A DNA stretch of 64,000 nucleotides from Synechococcus sp. A18-25c (GCF_014280035.1 NZ_CP047957.1:1612001-1676000), one strand, 5' to 3'; shown: positions 42,602-51,239, counted from the stretch's first letter. Program-made: numbers and translations. Notes: a model not told the origin generated them from the sequence alone.

Positions 42602-43207
42602 ATGAAGGCCAGCGCCATCGCACTCCCTGTTGTGCTGGCTGCATCACTCGCCGCTCCCGCAAGCGCTCATCACCCCTTCGGCATGGGTGACAGTGCCAAC
42701 CTCTCGGCTTGGCAAGGGCTGCTGAGCGGCATTGGTCATCCCCTGCTGGGCCCAGACCACCTGCTGTTTCTGCTGGCCATTGCCTTCATTGGCCTGAAGC
42801 GCCCTCTGGCCTGGGTGCTGCCCCTCCTCGCCGTGGGCCTATTCGGCAGTGTGCTCTCGCAATTCATTCCCCTTCCTGATGCCATCGCACCCTGGGCAGA
42901 AGCCCTGGTGTCCCTGAGTCTTGCCGCGGAGGGCCTGATTGCACTGACGGTGCTTTCCGCAGCATGGCTGCTGCCGCTGATTGCCATGCACGGCTTCCTG
43001 CTTGGCAGCACGATTGTGGGGGCCGAAGCCACACCCCTCACCACGTATTTCCTCGGACTTCTTCTTGGTCAGGGCGCTCTGCTGCTTCTGGTCACCGTTT
43101 GGTCGAAGGGGCTCATTGAGCGCTTGGGGGTCCAAGGTCAACGCCTTGGCGCAGGCATCTGGATTGGAATTGGCTTGGCGTTTTCCTGGGTTGCTCTCGT
43201 CGACTGA
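42602..43207 (+). CDS. hupE: HupE/UreJ-family metal permease, copy 2
   Basis: Permease of 201 residues, paralogue of 6940-7575. The ATG at 42602 gives a signal-like helix (AIALPVVLAASLAAPASAHH) then HPFGMGD and GPDHLLFLLAIAFIGL, with further hydrophobic helices rich in Leu/Gly. As in copy 1, a cobalamin riboswitch sits in the leader, so cobalt supply for B12 is the likely role; nickel cannot be excluded. A strong terminator follows 39 bases past the stop, so the unit is monocistronic. Confidence 0.9.
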   Translation: MKASAIALPVVLAASLAAPASAHHPFGMGDSANLSAWQGLLSGIGHPLLGPDHLLFLLAIAFIGLKRPLAWVLPLLAVGLFGSVLSQFIPLPDAIAPWAEALVSLSLAAEGLIALTVLSAAWLLPLIAMHGFLLGSTIVGAEATPLTTYFLGLLLGQGALLLLVTVWSKGLIERLGVQGQRLGAGIWIGIGLAFSWVALVD

Positions 43208-43245
43208 CGATCAACAACATCCAACGGGTCGGAGAACACTCAAGA

Positions 43246-43277
43246 GTCCTGCCAACGGGTGTTGGCAGGACCTTTTT
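43246..43277 (+). terminator. rho-independent terminator of hupE copy 2
   Basis: GTCCTGCCAAC and GTTGGCAGGAC form a perfect 11-base stem with a 4-base loop, followed by CTTTTTT. Confidence 0.95.
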
Positions 43278-43504
43278 TGCGACCGACGCGCCTTCCAAAT
43301 AATTCGAATCGTCGGCCATTGGCCAACGCCTCTGTTGCTTGAAGAGCAAAGGCATCCGTCATGCCACTTCCTGGGTGGCCCCTGAACAATGAATGCTGAA
43401 CACTTGCATCCACACACCAGGGCTAGAAGCATTCAAAAAGCAACCCTTAAAACCGAGTCAGACAGAGCAGACAAAATCCTTCCAGAAACCTAACAAACAT
43501 CCAC

Positions 43505-43544
43505 AAAAAACCTCGATCAGCCCCATGAAGAGGTCAATCGAGGT
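43505..43544 (-). terminator. terminator of the His-rich outer-membrane-like gene
   Basis: On the minus strand ACCTCGAT and ATCGAGGT pair around a 19-base loop and are followed by TTTTTT. It lies 75 bases past the stop of the gene at 43620. The rest of 43278-43504 is gene-free. Confidence 0.85.
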
Positions 43545-43619
43545 CGCATCTCCTTAAGCAGTTGAGTGACTTAAAAGGTCACGGGCAACTTAATCACCGA
43601 ATCCAAAACATGGCAACAA

Positions 43620-44774
43620 TCAGAATGCGATCGTGACGCCTGTTCCTACGTGGTGCTGGAAGCCAACGCCCCATCCGGATCCACCCTCAGTGCTATAAAC
43701 GGGCTCCCAATGGGCGAAGAGAACCACATTTTCAGCCACTGGATATTCCAACTCAATCTCACCACCCCAGTCCGTGCGCTGAGACAATCCTGAATAATCA
43801 CCGGGGATGTAAAAGCGAGGACCACCGGACAGGGTGATGTTCAGAAGGTCAATATTGAAGCCAAAACCAGGCCATAGGTCGGTGTAGTTGCCGATGTAGG
43901 TGCCATCCGATTCCCAACCCGTGCGGTTTTCAACGGAGACGAAAACACCGTCAATCACATCCTGCAGTCCATCACCCAAAGCGAAATTCACATCGCCATC
44001 GCCAAAGGCGTAGACCACCTTGGCACCCACCTCATTTTTCAGACCGGTGCCAAAATCTTCGCCTTCGCCAGTGACGTAGTAAGGCATCCAGGCGAGCGAT
44101 AACTCCAATCGTTCGTTGGGTTGATAACGGGCTTGGAGATACCCCTTGATGTCCGTGCGACGGAACGGAGCCCCGGATCCATGGCCATGGCCTGCATGAC
44201 CCGCGTGGTCGTCATGGCCTTCATGGCCTTCGTCATGATCCTCGTGATCATCATGCGCTTCCGCATGATCTTCATGCTCGTCGTGATCGTCATGGCCTTC
44301 ATGATCGCCATGTTCTTCCGCATGGTCTTCATGATCTTCGTGATCATCCGCATGATCCTCATGCTCCTCGTGATCATCGTGGCCTTCGTGATCACCGCTG
44401 CCTTCGTGAGCATCGTGATCACCGGATTCCACATGCACACGGCCATAGAAATGTTCAGCCTCTCCCCACACAAGCGCAGGCCCGAGAGACGCTTCAATAG
44501 CGAAACTCCCCTCATTGGGAAGCCCCCACTCCAACACCACACCGAATTGTCCGTCGATGCCGTAATGCTCAGGATGCCCCTCGAGATTGTTCTCAAAACC
44601 TCCATGCCCCTCAATGGTGATCACAGGGATGGCACGAAACTCTCCGGGGGGCAAAGGCTCTTCGCCGCCGGCGGACCCATGGGCACGAACCTGCTGGAGA
44701 GCTGAGTCTCCGGCTGCAAGCAACGCCAGAAAAGAGACTACTTTCAGCAACTTGAACTTGAAGCTGTTCATCAC
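43620..44774 (-). CDS. His/Asp-rich outer-membrane-like protein, zinc-linked
   Basis: Exported protein of 384 residues. After a signal peptide (VVSFLALLAAGDSALQQVRAHG) come beta-strand segments, then at about residues 115-205 a low-complexity stretch of His, Asp, Glu and Gly (HEDHAEEHGDHEGHDD type) with about 25 histidines. The rest is barrel-like (YLQARYQPNERLELSLAWMPYY, NVVLFAHWEPVYS) and ends in phenylalanine (TIAF). It starts 41 bases after znuA on the same strand, so it is probably in the Zur-controlled znuA transcript. A role as zinc-collecting outer membrane protein or porin is inferred from the His stretch and context. Confidence 0.8.
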   Translation of the reverse strand: MMNSFKFKLLKVVSFLALLAAGDSALQQVRAHGSAGGEEPLPPGEFRAIPVITIEGHGGFENNLEGHPEHYGIDGQFGVVLEWGLPNEGSFAIEASLGPALVWGEAEHFYGRVHVESGDHDAHEGSGDHEGHDDHEEHEDHADDHEDHEDHAEEHGDHEGHDDHDEHEDHAEAHDDHEDHDEGHEGHDDHAGHAGHGHGSGAPFRRTDIKGYLQARYQPNERLELSLAWMPYYVTGEGEDFGTGLKNEVGAKVVYAFGDGDVNFALGDGLQDVIDGVFVSVENRTGWESDGTYIGNYTDLWPGFGFNIDLLNITLSGGPRFYIPGDYSGLSQRTDWGGEIELEYPVAENVVLFAHWEPVYSTEGGSGWGVGFQHHVGTGVTIAF

Positions 44775-44815
44775 AAAAGACGGGGAGAATTGATGGGTTT
44801 AAAAGTGCTCTTCAG

Positions 44816-45709
44816 TCAGCGAATCGCGGACCAACGCTGTTGAAGCTGCGCGGCAGCTTGCTGGTCACAGCGGCCTCCCTGGGCCACCACAAAGGTGCAG
44901 ACATTGCTGGTTGCCGTTTGGATCAGGCTTTTGCCGGGGGCCAGGCCGTCAGCCACCAACGCTGTGCTCGCCAAGGGAATGCCGCTGGCACGACTGATGC
45001 GCCGCATGGTTTTCGAAGGAGGCAGGGATTCCGGAAAAATCACCTTGGTTCCCGAAGCTTTGATCGCTTTGCTGATGTCGTTCAAGCTGGAGGGGCGCAT
45101 GCGCCCACCTGTGGCGTACTCATCGATCACTGGCAGCTCACGAATGCCATAGCGGTTCGAAAGAAACGAATAGGCACGGTGCCCCGTGACCAGAACCCTC
45201 TGGGGCTCGGGAACCGTTGCGACCTGTTGGGCCGTCCAACTCCCCAGAGAGTTCAACACCCCAGCCATGGCCGTACGCCGCTGGTTGATCGCAGCAAATT
45301 GCTGGTCGCTGAACAAGGGCTTGAACTTGAGCACGCTGACGTTGGCCATCGCCGCGACATTGGCCGGGTCGTGCCACAGATGGGGATCGTTTTGAGGATT
45401 GCTGGGCAGAGCGATCTCACCCAACGACACCACGGGACCACCCGCTTTGACGCCTTTCAGTGCCGGCGTGAGGCCATAACCATTGAGCAGCACCAGATTG
45501 GCTTTCCCCAGGTTGGTGCGGTCTGCAGGACGCAAGGCCAGGGTGTGGGGATCTGCTCCAGCTGGGATCAAGCAGATCACCTTGGCGTCGTTCGCCACCA
45601 ACTTCTTGGTGAGATCGCAAAGGATGCCATCCGCGGCAACGATGGTGGGGGTGGAGGTCGCCGCTGCCAGCAGCACCCCCGCCGCTGAGGGAATGAGCGC
45701 GACAGACAT
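44816..45709 (-). CDS. znuA: zinc ABC transporter substrate-binding protein
   Basis: Periplasmic zinc receptor of the cluster A-I family, 297 residues. Metal-ligand regions are PAGADPHTLALRP, NDPHLWHDPANVAAM and VLVTGHRAYSFLSNRYG, with a C-terminal acidic ligand expected in FPESLPPSK. It lacks the His-rich loop usual in ZnuA; the neighbouring outer-membrane-like protein has one instead. The start at 45709 (MSVALIPSAAG) is chosen because the longer frame to 45748 would translate through two Zur-type boxes. It is 55 bases downstream of znuB and has its own boxes. Confidence 0.9.
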   Translation of the reverse strand: MSVALIPSAAGVLLAAATSTPTIVAADGILCDLTKKLVANDAKVICLIPAGADPHTLALRPADRTNLGKANLVLLNGYGLTPALKGVKAGGPVVSLGEIALPSNPQNDPHLWHDPANVAAMANVSVLKFKPLFSDQQFAAINQRRTAMAGVLNSLGSWTAQQVATVPEPQRVLVTGHRAYSFLSNRYGIRELPVIDEYATGGRMRPSSLNDISKAIKASGTKVIFPESLPPSKTMRRISRASGIPLASTALVADGLAPGKSLIQTATSNVCTFVVAQGGRCDQQAAAQLQQRWSAIR

Positions 45710-45747
45710 GAGAATGATTTTCACTCCTGAAATGATAATCATTCTCA
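45709..45747. promoter_or_regulatory. two Zur-type boxes in front of znuA
   Basis: TGATAATCATTCTCA (45733-45747) is a near-perfect 7-1-7 dyad of the Zur type. A second, weaker site reads GAGAATGATTTTC (45710-45722). Together they cover the region just upstream of the znuA ATG. Tandem sites suggest tight zinc repression. Confidence 0.88.
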
Positions 45748-45764
45748 CGTCGCCGTCCAGCGAA

Positions 45765-46553
45765 TTATGAATTCGCTGGCCTGAGGCGCGGAAGGCTGAG
45801 CAGCAGCATGCAAACCACGCCGATCAGAGGCCCTGGAGGCAAATTCAGCGGCACAGCCAACAAAAAACCAACGGCGCTCAACGCCAATCCCACCAACGCC
45901 GACTGCACCATCGCGGCCCGCAGACTGCTCACCCTCGAGAGTCCTGGCAACACTGGGGCACACAACAGACCGATCACGAGAATCACGCCCACGGCGGCCA
46001 TGGCGCTGACAATCACCATGGAGGTCACCAGCGCCTGCACCAACTGCAGGGTCTTCACCGGCAAACCAACTGCAACAGCTCCGTCAGGATCCACTCCAAC
46101 AAACACCAGCTGGGAGTAACGGGTGATCAGCAGCAGCAACAACGCCGCCGCAGCCACCAACACCCGCGTCAAGTCATACCAATCGACGATCAGCAGATCA
46201 CCAAACAGCAGAGCTTCAAGATCAAGGCGCAGGTCCAGCACTGGGATCAACAGCACCCCAAGACCCAAGAAACCGGCAAGCACGGTGTTGATCACAGCTT
46301 CCTGTCCAGCCGGTTGCGATCGCTGCAAGCGCTCAGACATCAAGGACCCCAACAAACCACTGATCACTCCGCCAATGGCAGGGTCAATTCCCATCGCAAC
46401 AGCGACCGCAACACCAGGCAGAACAGCGTGAGAAATCAAATTGGCCTGCAGCACGCGCCGCTGCGTGACCAACAAGGTGCCGGTGACGGGACACACAATC
46501 CCCACAAGCAAGGCCATCAGCAACGGGATCAGCCAGAGATCAAGCGCAGTCAT
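45765..46553 (-). CDS. znuB: zinc ABC transporter permease
   Basis: Polytopic membrane subunit of the ABC-3 family, 262 residues from the ATG at 46553. The helices include WLIPLLMALLVGIVCPVTGTLLV and the conserved cytoplasmic loop ISHAVLPGVAVAVAMGIDPAIGG, where the coupling helix meets ZnuC. The pattern VVSAMAAVGVILVIGLLCAPV is typical near the C-terminus. The start MTALDLW overlaps znuC by 14 bases; a longer frame to 46634 lies inside znuC. Partner of the ATPase upstream and the receptor downstream. Confidence 0.92.
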   Translation of the reverse strand: MTALDLWLIPLLMALLVGIVCPVTGTLLVTQRRVLQANLISHAVLPGVAVAVAMGIDPAIGGVISGLLGSLMSERLQRSQPAGQEAVINTVLAGFLGLGVLLIPVLDLRLDLEALLFGDLLIVDWYDLTRVLVAAAALLLLLITRYSQLVFVGVDPDGAVAVGLPVKTLQLVQALVTSMVIVSAMAAVGVILVIGLLCAPVLPGLSRVSSLRAAMVQSALVGLALSAVGFLLAVPLNLPPGPLIGVVCMLLLSLPRLRPANS

Positions 46554-47247
46554 GGCATTGCGCTCCTGGATTGATCTGCTGGCCCAGCAACTGGCGCACT
46601 TGTCCAGGGGGTCCATCGGCCAGCACACGGCCATCCAGAACGATCACCCGGTCGTAGTGATCCAAGGCCGTGCCCCAGTCATGACTGCTGACAAGGAGGG
46701 TATGCCCCGCATCGGCAAGCTGACGCATGAGTGAGAGCAACTGATCGCGCGTTGGCGGATCAATGGCCGCACAGGGTTCATCCAACAGCAGCACACGCGA
46801 GGGCTGCACGAGCGTCCTTGCAAGAAGGGCCCGTTGCTGCTGGCCTCCAGAAAGTGCATCCAAACGTCGGCCGGCCAAAGCCCCCAGACCGACCCGTTGC
46901 AACGCCGCATCACGATCGCAACACCCAAACGATCGACGCGACATCGCTCCTAACGCCACGAACTCCCGGACGGAGATGGGAAACGACCAATCGATCCGAC
47001 CGCGCTGAGGCATCAACACCACCCGATCGCGGCACCCCTGAATCGGCATCCCATCACAGGCAACCTGTCCAGCAGTCGGGGTGAGACGTCCTTGCAGCAA
47101 GTGCAGCAACGTGGACTTCCCGGCCCCATTGGCACCAACCAGCGCAGTCAGCGTGCCGCTTTGAAGCGTGAGCGATACATCATCAAGAACGGTGCGCTCG
47201 CCGTAGGCCACGGTGAGGCCCTGCGCAACAAGGGGGTCAACCCCCAT
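46540..47247 (-). CDS. znuC: zinc ABC transporter ATP-binding protein
   Basis: ATPase of 235 residues. Walker A is GANGAGKST, the Q-loop region is VVLMPQRGRIDW, the signature is LSGGQQQRALLA, Walker B is VLLLDEPCAAIDP and the switch histidine is in LLVSSHDW. The GRIDW segment after the Q-loop is typical of the ABC-3 metal family. It heads a znuC-znuB pair, and a Zur-type box lies directly upstream of its ATG. Confidence 0.92.
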   Translation of the reverse strand: MGVDPLVAQGLTVAYGERTVLDDVSLTLQSGTLTALVGANGAGKSTLLHLLQGRLTPTAGQVACDGMPIQGCRDRVVLMPQRGRIDWSFPISVREFVALGAMSRRSFGCCDRDAALQRVGLGALAGRRLDALSGGQQQRALLARTLVQPSRVLLLDEPCAAIDPPTRDQLLSLMRQLADAGHTLLVSSHDWGTALDHYDRVIVLDGRVLADGPPGQVRQLLGQQINPGAQCHDCA

Positions 47248-47251
47248 AGGA

Positions 47252-47268
47252 AATGAGAACGATTCCCG
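47252..47268. promoter_or_regulatory. imperfect Zur-type box upstream of znuC
   Basis: TGAGAACGATTCCCGCTCA resembles the boxes near znuA but with mismatches in the right arm. It lies 5 bases upstream of the znuC start, in the 27-base gap after the preceding gene. Confidence 0.6.
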
Positions 47269-47274
47269 CTCAAC

Positions 47275-48660
47275 CTATCGAGAGGGGGAGAAAACGTCAG
47301 TCAAGGCTCCGCCAGCCGGCAACCAACGCGCCAGTACAGCCGGCTTATTGATCACCTCAAGCTCAAGGGAGTCGGCATCGAACAAAGCCACCCGGCCTTC
47401 GGCGGAATCCGACTGTTTCACCACCGTGAGCAAACGGTTGCTCACTGGGTCGTAATCCAGTTCAGCCCCTGACGTCAGCCGCCATCCCCCCAGAGAAACA
47501 CTGTTGAGTTGCTTGCCCTCGCTGTCCAGCAGCAGCAACCGATCGTCTGTGCTGCGGCCCGCTTCTCTGAGCACCACCCAAAGCCGGTCCCCTGCGGTGT
47601 TGCAGGCCGCAGCCATCACACCCGCCTCGCCCAACCACACTTCACGCGGTGGTCGGGCTGGAATCACCAGTTCAATGGATCGCCTGTAATCCGGCCAGTG
47701 ACGGATCAACAGCGCTCGCCCGGAACCAGAGCAGAACGCTTTCAACTCGCGGCGTCCAGGCAAGGACTGTCGGGTGGATGGCGCATCGCGAGCATCGAGC
47801 GACAACAGTTCCAAGCCGTCGTACGACGGCATCACCAAACCACCACCATCGGGAAGCAAGCGCAAAGCACCACTGGGCTCAAGATCCAAAACACGCATCT
47901 TTTGCTCTGCCGATTGAATCCAGACGCGATCACTGCCGGGATCAAAGCCCCCCAATTGCACCAGCAGATCGCCGCGCTGATTGCTGCTGAGATGAGCAAA
48001 CAACAACGCTCCCGATGCACCGGATTCGAGTTCTTCAAGGGCTCCCAGCTGCGGATCCTCCAGCCCGTTCCGCCTGGCGCTTAAGGCACGTTGATTCAAC
48101 GCGCGAACTAGCACGCGTTGGCGAGCCTCCATGTCGTCACTGACCAAGGCAACACCAGCACCGTTGCCGAGCGGTTCAATCTGAAGGATGGTCTCTTGCG
48201 CAGGGGCCAGGGCCTGCCACTGCCCGTCTCGCAATTGCATTTGCAAGCTTTCACCGTCCTCCGAAGGCACCACAGCAAGGAGATGCGGTCGGGGGTCCCA
48301 CCAGAGTTGCTGGGGCGGCAACGCCAGTTGCCTGAGGTCCCGGCCCAGCACGTTCAAACGCAAGGGACTCTGCAGCGCCTGCCCAGGAGCGACGAGCAGC
48401 CTCAGCCGGTCCTGCACGCCAAACCAGCGGTGAGCGACATCAGGGAGCAACCCACTCTGAGCAACAGACTCCGGATCCATCGGCCGGCTGAACACCACGT
48501 CCAAAGCTGCCGCTCCAGATCGAATGGGCTGAATGGCCACCGACTGCACGCGAGGCGGTCGTCGCAACAGAACTTGCTGTTGCACAACAGCCAGTGCGGA
48601 AAGAGCGGCAAGACACCCCAGCAGGAGACGAATCGGCGCTAGCGGGCGCGGTGACGTCAT
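47275..48660 (-). CDS. membrane-anchored propeller-like protein next to the zinc transporter
   Basis: Protein of 461 residues with an N-terminal anchor (IRLLLGCLAALSALAVVQQQ). Residues 40-100 look like an SbsA-type Ig domain (AALDVVFSRPMDPESVAQ). The remainder has repeating short beta motifs (GGLVMPSYDGLELLSLDARD, RLWVVLREAGRSTDDRLLLLD, NRLLTVVKQSDSAEGRVALFDAD) as in propellers. No family is recognised. Its start overlaps the stop of the TIGR03943 gene by 4 bases, and it ends 27 bases before znuC, so it belongs to the DUF318/TIGR03943 operon. A role in metal handling is inferred from position only. Confidence 0.75.
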   Translation of the reverse strand: MTSPRPLAPIRLLLGCLAALSALAVVQQQVLLRRPPRVQSVAIQPIRSGAAALDVVFSRPMDPESVAQSGLLPDVAHRWFGVQDRLRLLVAPGQALQSPLRLNVLGRDLRQLALPPQQLWWDPRPHLLAVVPSEDGESLQMQLRDGQWQALAPAQETILQIEPLGNGAGVALVSDDMEARQRVLVRALNQRALSARRNGLEDPQLGALEELESGASGALLFAHLSSNQRGDLLVQLGGFDPGSDRVWIQSAEQKMRVLDLEPSGALRLLPDGGGLVMPSYDGLELLSLDARDAPSTRQSLPGRRELKAFCSGSGRALLIRHWPDYRRSIELVIPARPPREVWLGEAGVMAAACNTAGDRLWVVLREAGRSTDDRLLLLDSEGKQLNSVSLGGWRLTSGAELDYDPVSNRLLTVVKQSDSAEGRVALFDADSLELEVINKPAVLARWLPAGGALTDVFSPSR

Positions 48661-49358
48661 GGCTCGAGCGGCCTCTCTGGACGTGGAATCGCCTGGATGC
48701 TGTTGGGCTTGACCACATTCACAGGAACGCCATCCAGCTCCTGCACGATCAAGCTTCCTTCAATCGCAAGCCACTGATCCGCTTCAAAGTTGGCCTCCTC
48801 AGGCCAGAGGATGGGCATTCCAGCCGGTGTGGCATCCGCGAGGCAGCAACGCACCGTCAGGCGAGCCAATTGGGGAGGTTCACCAGGACGCTCCAACACA
48901 AAGCCACTGATGCGCACCGGGGCGCCAGCATGCAGTTCCGGATCCGGCTGGCTGCGCAGCAATCGCACCCACTCCGTCAGCGTTCGCTGTTCAGGCGGAA
49001 GGAAAAAGCTGAGTTGAGGTGCCTCCGGAAGACTGTCGGGACGGCTAGCCGCCAGGTCGCTGAAGGATGGGGCAGGAGGCATCACCAGAATCGCAACAGC
49101 CACCAAAGCCGAGAACAACCAGGCCCTAGGTGCCACAACGTCGCGTTGTCTGGTAGCCCAGCGCAACTGCACGAAGGCCAGCGCCAGCAACACCCCGCCG
49201 GCAAAGCCAACGATGGGATGAAAGGCCACATTCAGGAGAAGATCCAGTCGCCCGGAGAGGGTGCTCCACAACAGCACCCAGCCCCAAAGACCCACCACCA
49301 AAACCGGGAGCAGGGGAGAACGCAGGAATCGCGGCTGTCGTGTCATCGGAGCCATCAA
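48657..49358 (-). CDS. TIGR03943 family (YcgQ-like) membrane protein
   Basis: Membrane protein of 233 residues. Two or three helices are at the N-terminus (LPVLVVGLWGWVLLWSTL, VGFAGGVLLALAFVQLRW, LFSALVAVAILVMPP), followed by a soluble part with APVRISGFVLERPGEPPQLARLTVRCCLADATPAG, the TIGR03943 signature with paired cysteines. Members nearly always accompany a DUF318 permease, as here (4 bases apart). The pair is often found near metal-regulated genes. Biochemical role unknown. Confidence 0.85.
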   Translation of the reverse strand: MMAPMTRQPRFLRSPLLPVLVVGLWGWVLLWSTLSGRLDLLLNVAFHPIVGFAGGVLLALAFVQLRWATRQRDVVAPRAWLFSALVAVAILVMPPAPSFSDLAASRPDSLPEAPQLSFFLPPEQRTLTEWVRLLRSQPDPELHAGAPVRISGFVLERPGEPPQLARLTVRCCLADATPAGMPILWPEEANFEADQWLAIEGSLIVQELDGVPVNVVKPNSIQAIPRPERPLEP

Positions 49359-49362
49359 GACA

Positions 49363-50322
49363 TCACAGCTGAAGGAGATTCACCCACTGACCGATCAACA
49401 GCACCATCAGCGATGCCGATGCCGCGGCGATCGCAATGGCTCGCGGCGTCAGCAACACCGTGAACAAGCCAGCGAGCTTGAGATCCACCACAGGCCCCAG
49501 CAGCAGGAAGGCCAACAGAGCGCCGGGGGTGACCTGGGCGGCAAACCCAAGCGCCAGGAAGGCATCGACGCTCGAGCAAACCGACACCACCAAGGCCAGG
49601 AGCATCAGCGCAATCACCGACAACGTCGGTGCACTCCCAAGGGCCAGCAGCCAATTTCGCGGCAGCCAGGTCTGAACCAACGCAGCCAAGGCACTCCCTA
49701 ACACCAGCAAGGTAAGGAGGCTGAGAAATTCTTTGGTGCTGTGCTGAACCAGAACGCGGGGACTGACGCCTGCAGTGTCGTCGCGTTGCTCTGGCGACAC
49801 ATACGCGGACCCCAACACCCCACCACGGCGCTCGAGCAGACCGACGGTGGACAGGGGCTGACTCATGCGGCGCTCCTCCAGCAAGGCCGTTTCAAGCAGC
49901 TTGGCTTCGGGCAGCAAGCCCAGGAGTGCACTTAAGAACAGCGCAATTAAAAAGGCGCCAGCGGGTCGCGCCCACAACAGCCAAGTCTTGTCAGGGAAGG
50001 CAGCCCAGGTGCTGGCCAAAACAATCGGGTTGAGGACAGGCGCCGCAAACAAAAATCCAAATCCGGTGCCCAGTGGAGCACCACTGGCCAGAAGACGTCG
50101 TGCCACGGGAACATTGCCGCATTCACAGGCCGGCAACGCGAAACCCAAAAGCGCACCCACCAGTGGAGCGAGCAAGGGATGGCGTGGGAGGCGACGCACC
50201 CAGGTCGACTGGGGGACAAGCCAGCGGGCCAGCCCAGCAATGGTCACCCCCAGCAGCAAGAAGGGAAGCGCCTCAATCAGCAGGCCTTGAAAAATGGCCC
50301 ATCCGGTGGCTAGACGCGTCAT
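49363..50322 (-). CDS. DUF318 (YraQ/UPF0718) permease
   Basis: Polytopic membrane protein of 319 residues. Signature segments are LPLVGALLGFALPACECGNVPVARRLL (with the CECGN motif), GTGFGFLFAAPVLNPIVLAST, and near the end VVSVCSSVDAFLALGFAAQVTPGALLAFLLLGPVVDLKL. The cytoplasmic loop in the middle is charged. Family members act as permeases of unknown solute and are sometimes under metal-responsive control. It heads a tight operon with TIGR03943 and the propeller-like gene just upstream of znuCB. Confidence 0.88.
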   Translation of the reverse strand: MTRLATGWAIFQGLLIEALPFLLLGVTIAGLARWLVPQSTWVRRLPRHPLLAPLVGALLGFALPACECGNVPVARRLLASGAPLGTGFGFLFAAPVLNPIVLASTWAAFPDKTWLLWARPAGAFLIALFLSALLGLLPEAKLLETALLEERRMSQPLSTVGLLERRGGVLGSAYVSPEQRDDTAGVSPRVLVQHSTKEFLSLLTLLVLGSALAALVQTWLPRNWLLALGSAPTLSVIALMLLALVVSVCSSVDAFLALGFAAQVTPGALLAFLLLGPVVDLKLAGLFTVLLTPRAIAIAAASASLMVLLIGQWVNLLQL

Positions 50323-50335
50323 GCAAGCCGAAGGA

Positions 50336-50683
50336 TCAGCTCCAACCCTGCAGGGACTGATCTTCTACGTAGGCAGCAACGTCTTCGATTTCCTTCTCGC
50401 TCAGAATGTCAAGGAAGGCGGGCATCGCGTTGCGTCCGTAAGTCACCTGAGCAACGATCGCGGATTCATGACCCTTCAGGTAGTTGGGTAGGTAGGCCTG
50501 GAGGTCATCTTGGCGGAGGGACCGTTCGCTCTTCAGCACATTGGCGCCCCCCGCATGGCAGGCAGCGCAGTTGAGGTTGAACAGTTGACTACCACGGGTG
50601 AGATCAGCAGCCATCACCTGAACCGGAGACCAAAGGCTGATCAGAAGAGCGAGAGCAAGCGAGAGCAGGCTGCGCATGGCCAT
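50336..50683 (-). CDS. petJ: cytochrome c6
   Basis: Lumenal electron carrier between cytochrome b6f and photosystem I, an alternative to plastocyanin. From the ATG at 50683 there are 115 residues: signal peptide (MRSLLSLALALLISLWSPVQVMAA), haem motif LNCAACHAGG (CxxCH), and the axial methionine region YGRNAMPAFLDILSEKEIEDVAAYV. The ending QSLQGW is the family C-terminus. Starts at 50689 and 50677 are equally possible. The long frame to 50884 crosses a terminator and is rejected. It lies 13 bases upstream of the DUF318 permease on the opposite reading neighbour side (same strand, downstream). Confidence 0.9.
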   Translation of the reverse strand: MAMRSLLSLALALLISLWSPVQVMAADLTRGSQLFNLNCAACHAGGANVLKSERSLRQDDLQAYLPNYLKGHESAIVAQVTYGRNAMPAFLDILSEKEIEDVAAYVEDQSLQGWS

Positions 50684-50827
50684 CGACATCGGTGTCCCGA
50701 TTATTGGCCGAACCCTCCTTGCGCTCCAGCCATCGTCACCAACGTTGCACAAACAGCCAGCTAGAGGCGTGTCTTCTGGCCACCAGTCAGCCACTAAGGC
50801 GCGGTCTTGAAGCTTGATACAACAAAA

Positions 50828-50862
50828 AACCTCAATCCCTGTGCAGTCCAGGAATTGAGGCC
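50828..50862 (-). terminator. terminator after the DUF3721 gene
   Basis: On the minus strand CCTCAAT and ATTGAGG pair around a 17-base loop, followed by TTTTTTG. It lies 40 bases past the stop at 50902. Confidence 0.85.
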
Positions 50863-50901
50863 GATTGGTGACGCTGTCGAACAAGTGTTGACGTCAGCGA
50901 T

Positions 50902-51168
50902 TCAGTGCTCAGCGCAAGGCATCCACATGTCTCCCATCGGGTGGGCGCCTTCGCAATCGAAGTTGACAGCAGCAGCTTCGGCTGCAGAACGCGTGGGGAA
51001 CATCGTTTTCTGACCCTGGGCTGTAGCAGAGGGATCCACAGTCAAGAGAGTTCCAGTGTGGTCGTCACCAGTGACGTGGTGGGCGCTCACCGACTGTGCT
51101 CCCACAAGGGTGAAAGCAGCCGCAACGGCCAAGGAGCCCCGGATGATGGCACGGTTGGACAGGAGCAT
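50902..51168 (-). CDS. DUF3721 secreted small protein
   Basis: From the ATG at 51168, 88 residues: a signal peptide (IIRGSLAVAAAFTLVGAQSVSA), then a linker with HHVTGDDHTG, and the DUF3721 core MFPTRSAAEAAAVNFDCEGAH with GDMWMPCAEH at the end. The two cysteines and the WMPC ending are diagnostic. Function is unknown. A weaker member of the same family is at 33785-33994. A terminator follows, so it is transcribed alone. Confidence 0.85.
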   Translation of the reverse strand: MLLSNRAIIRGSLAVAAAFTLVGAQSVSAHHVTGDDHTGTLLTVDPSATAQGQKTMFPTRSAAEAAAVNFDCEGAHPMGDMWMPCAEH

Positions 51169-51239
51169 CAGGCTGATCAACGAGGGGGTGATGCAACCAT
51201 TGTCCACCATGGCAGCGGCCTTCGACGACTGCGATGGAC

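Noticed and set aside
44121-44705. Plus-strand frame full of Met/Val/Ile/Phe opposite the His-rich protein
   Set aside because: It is the reverse complement of His/Asp codons. The minus frame has a signal peptide, barrel and Zur context.
44840-45688. Long plus-strand frame opposite znuA
   Set aside because: Shadow frame of znuA with no domain; znuA motifs are clear.
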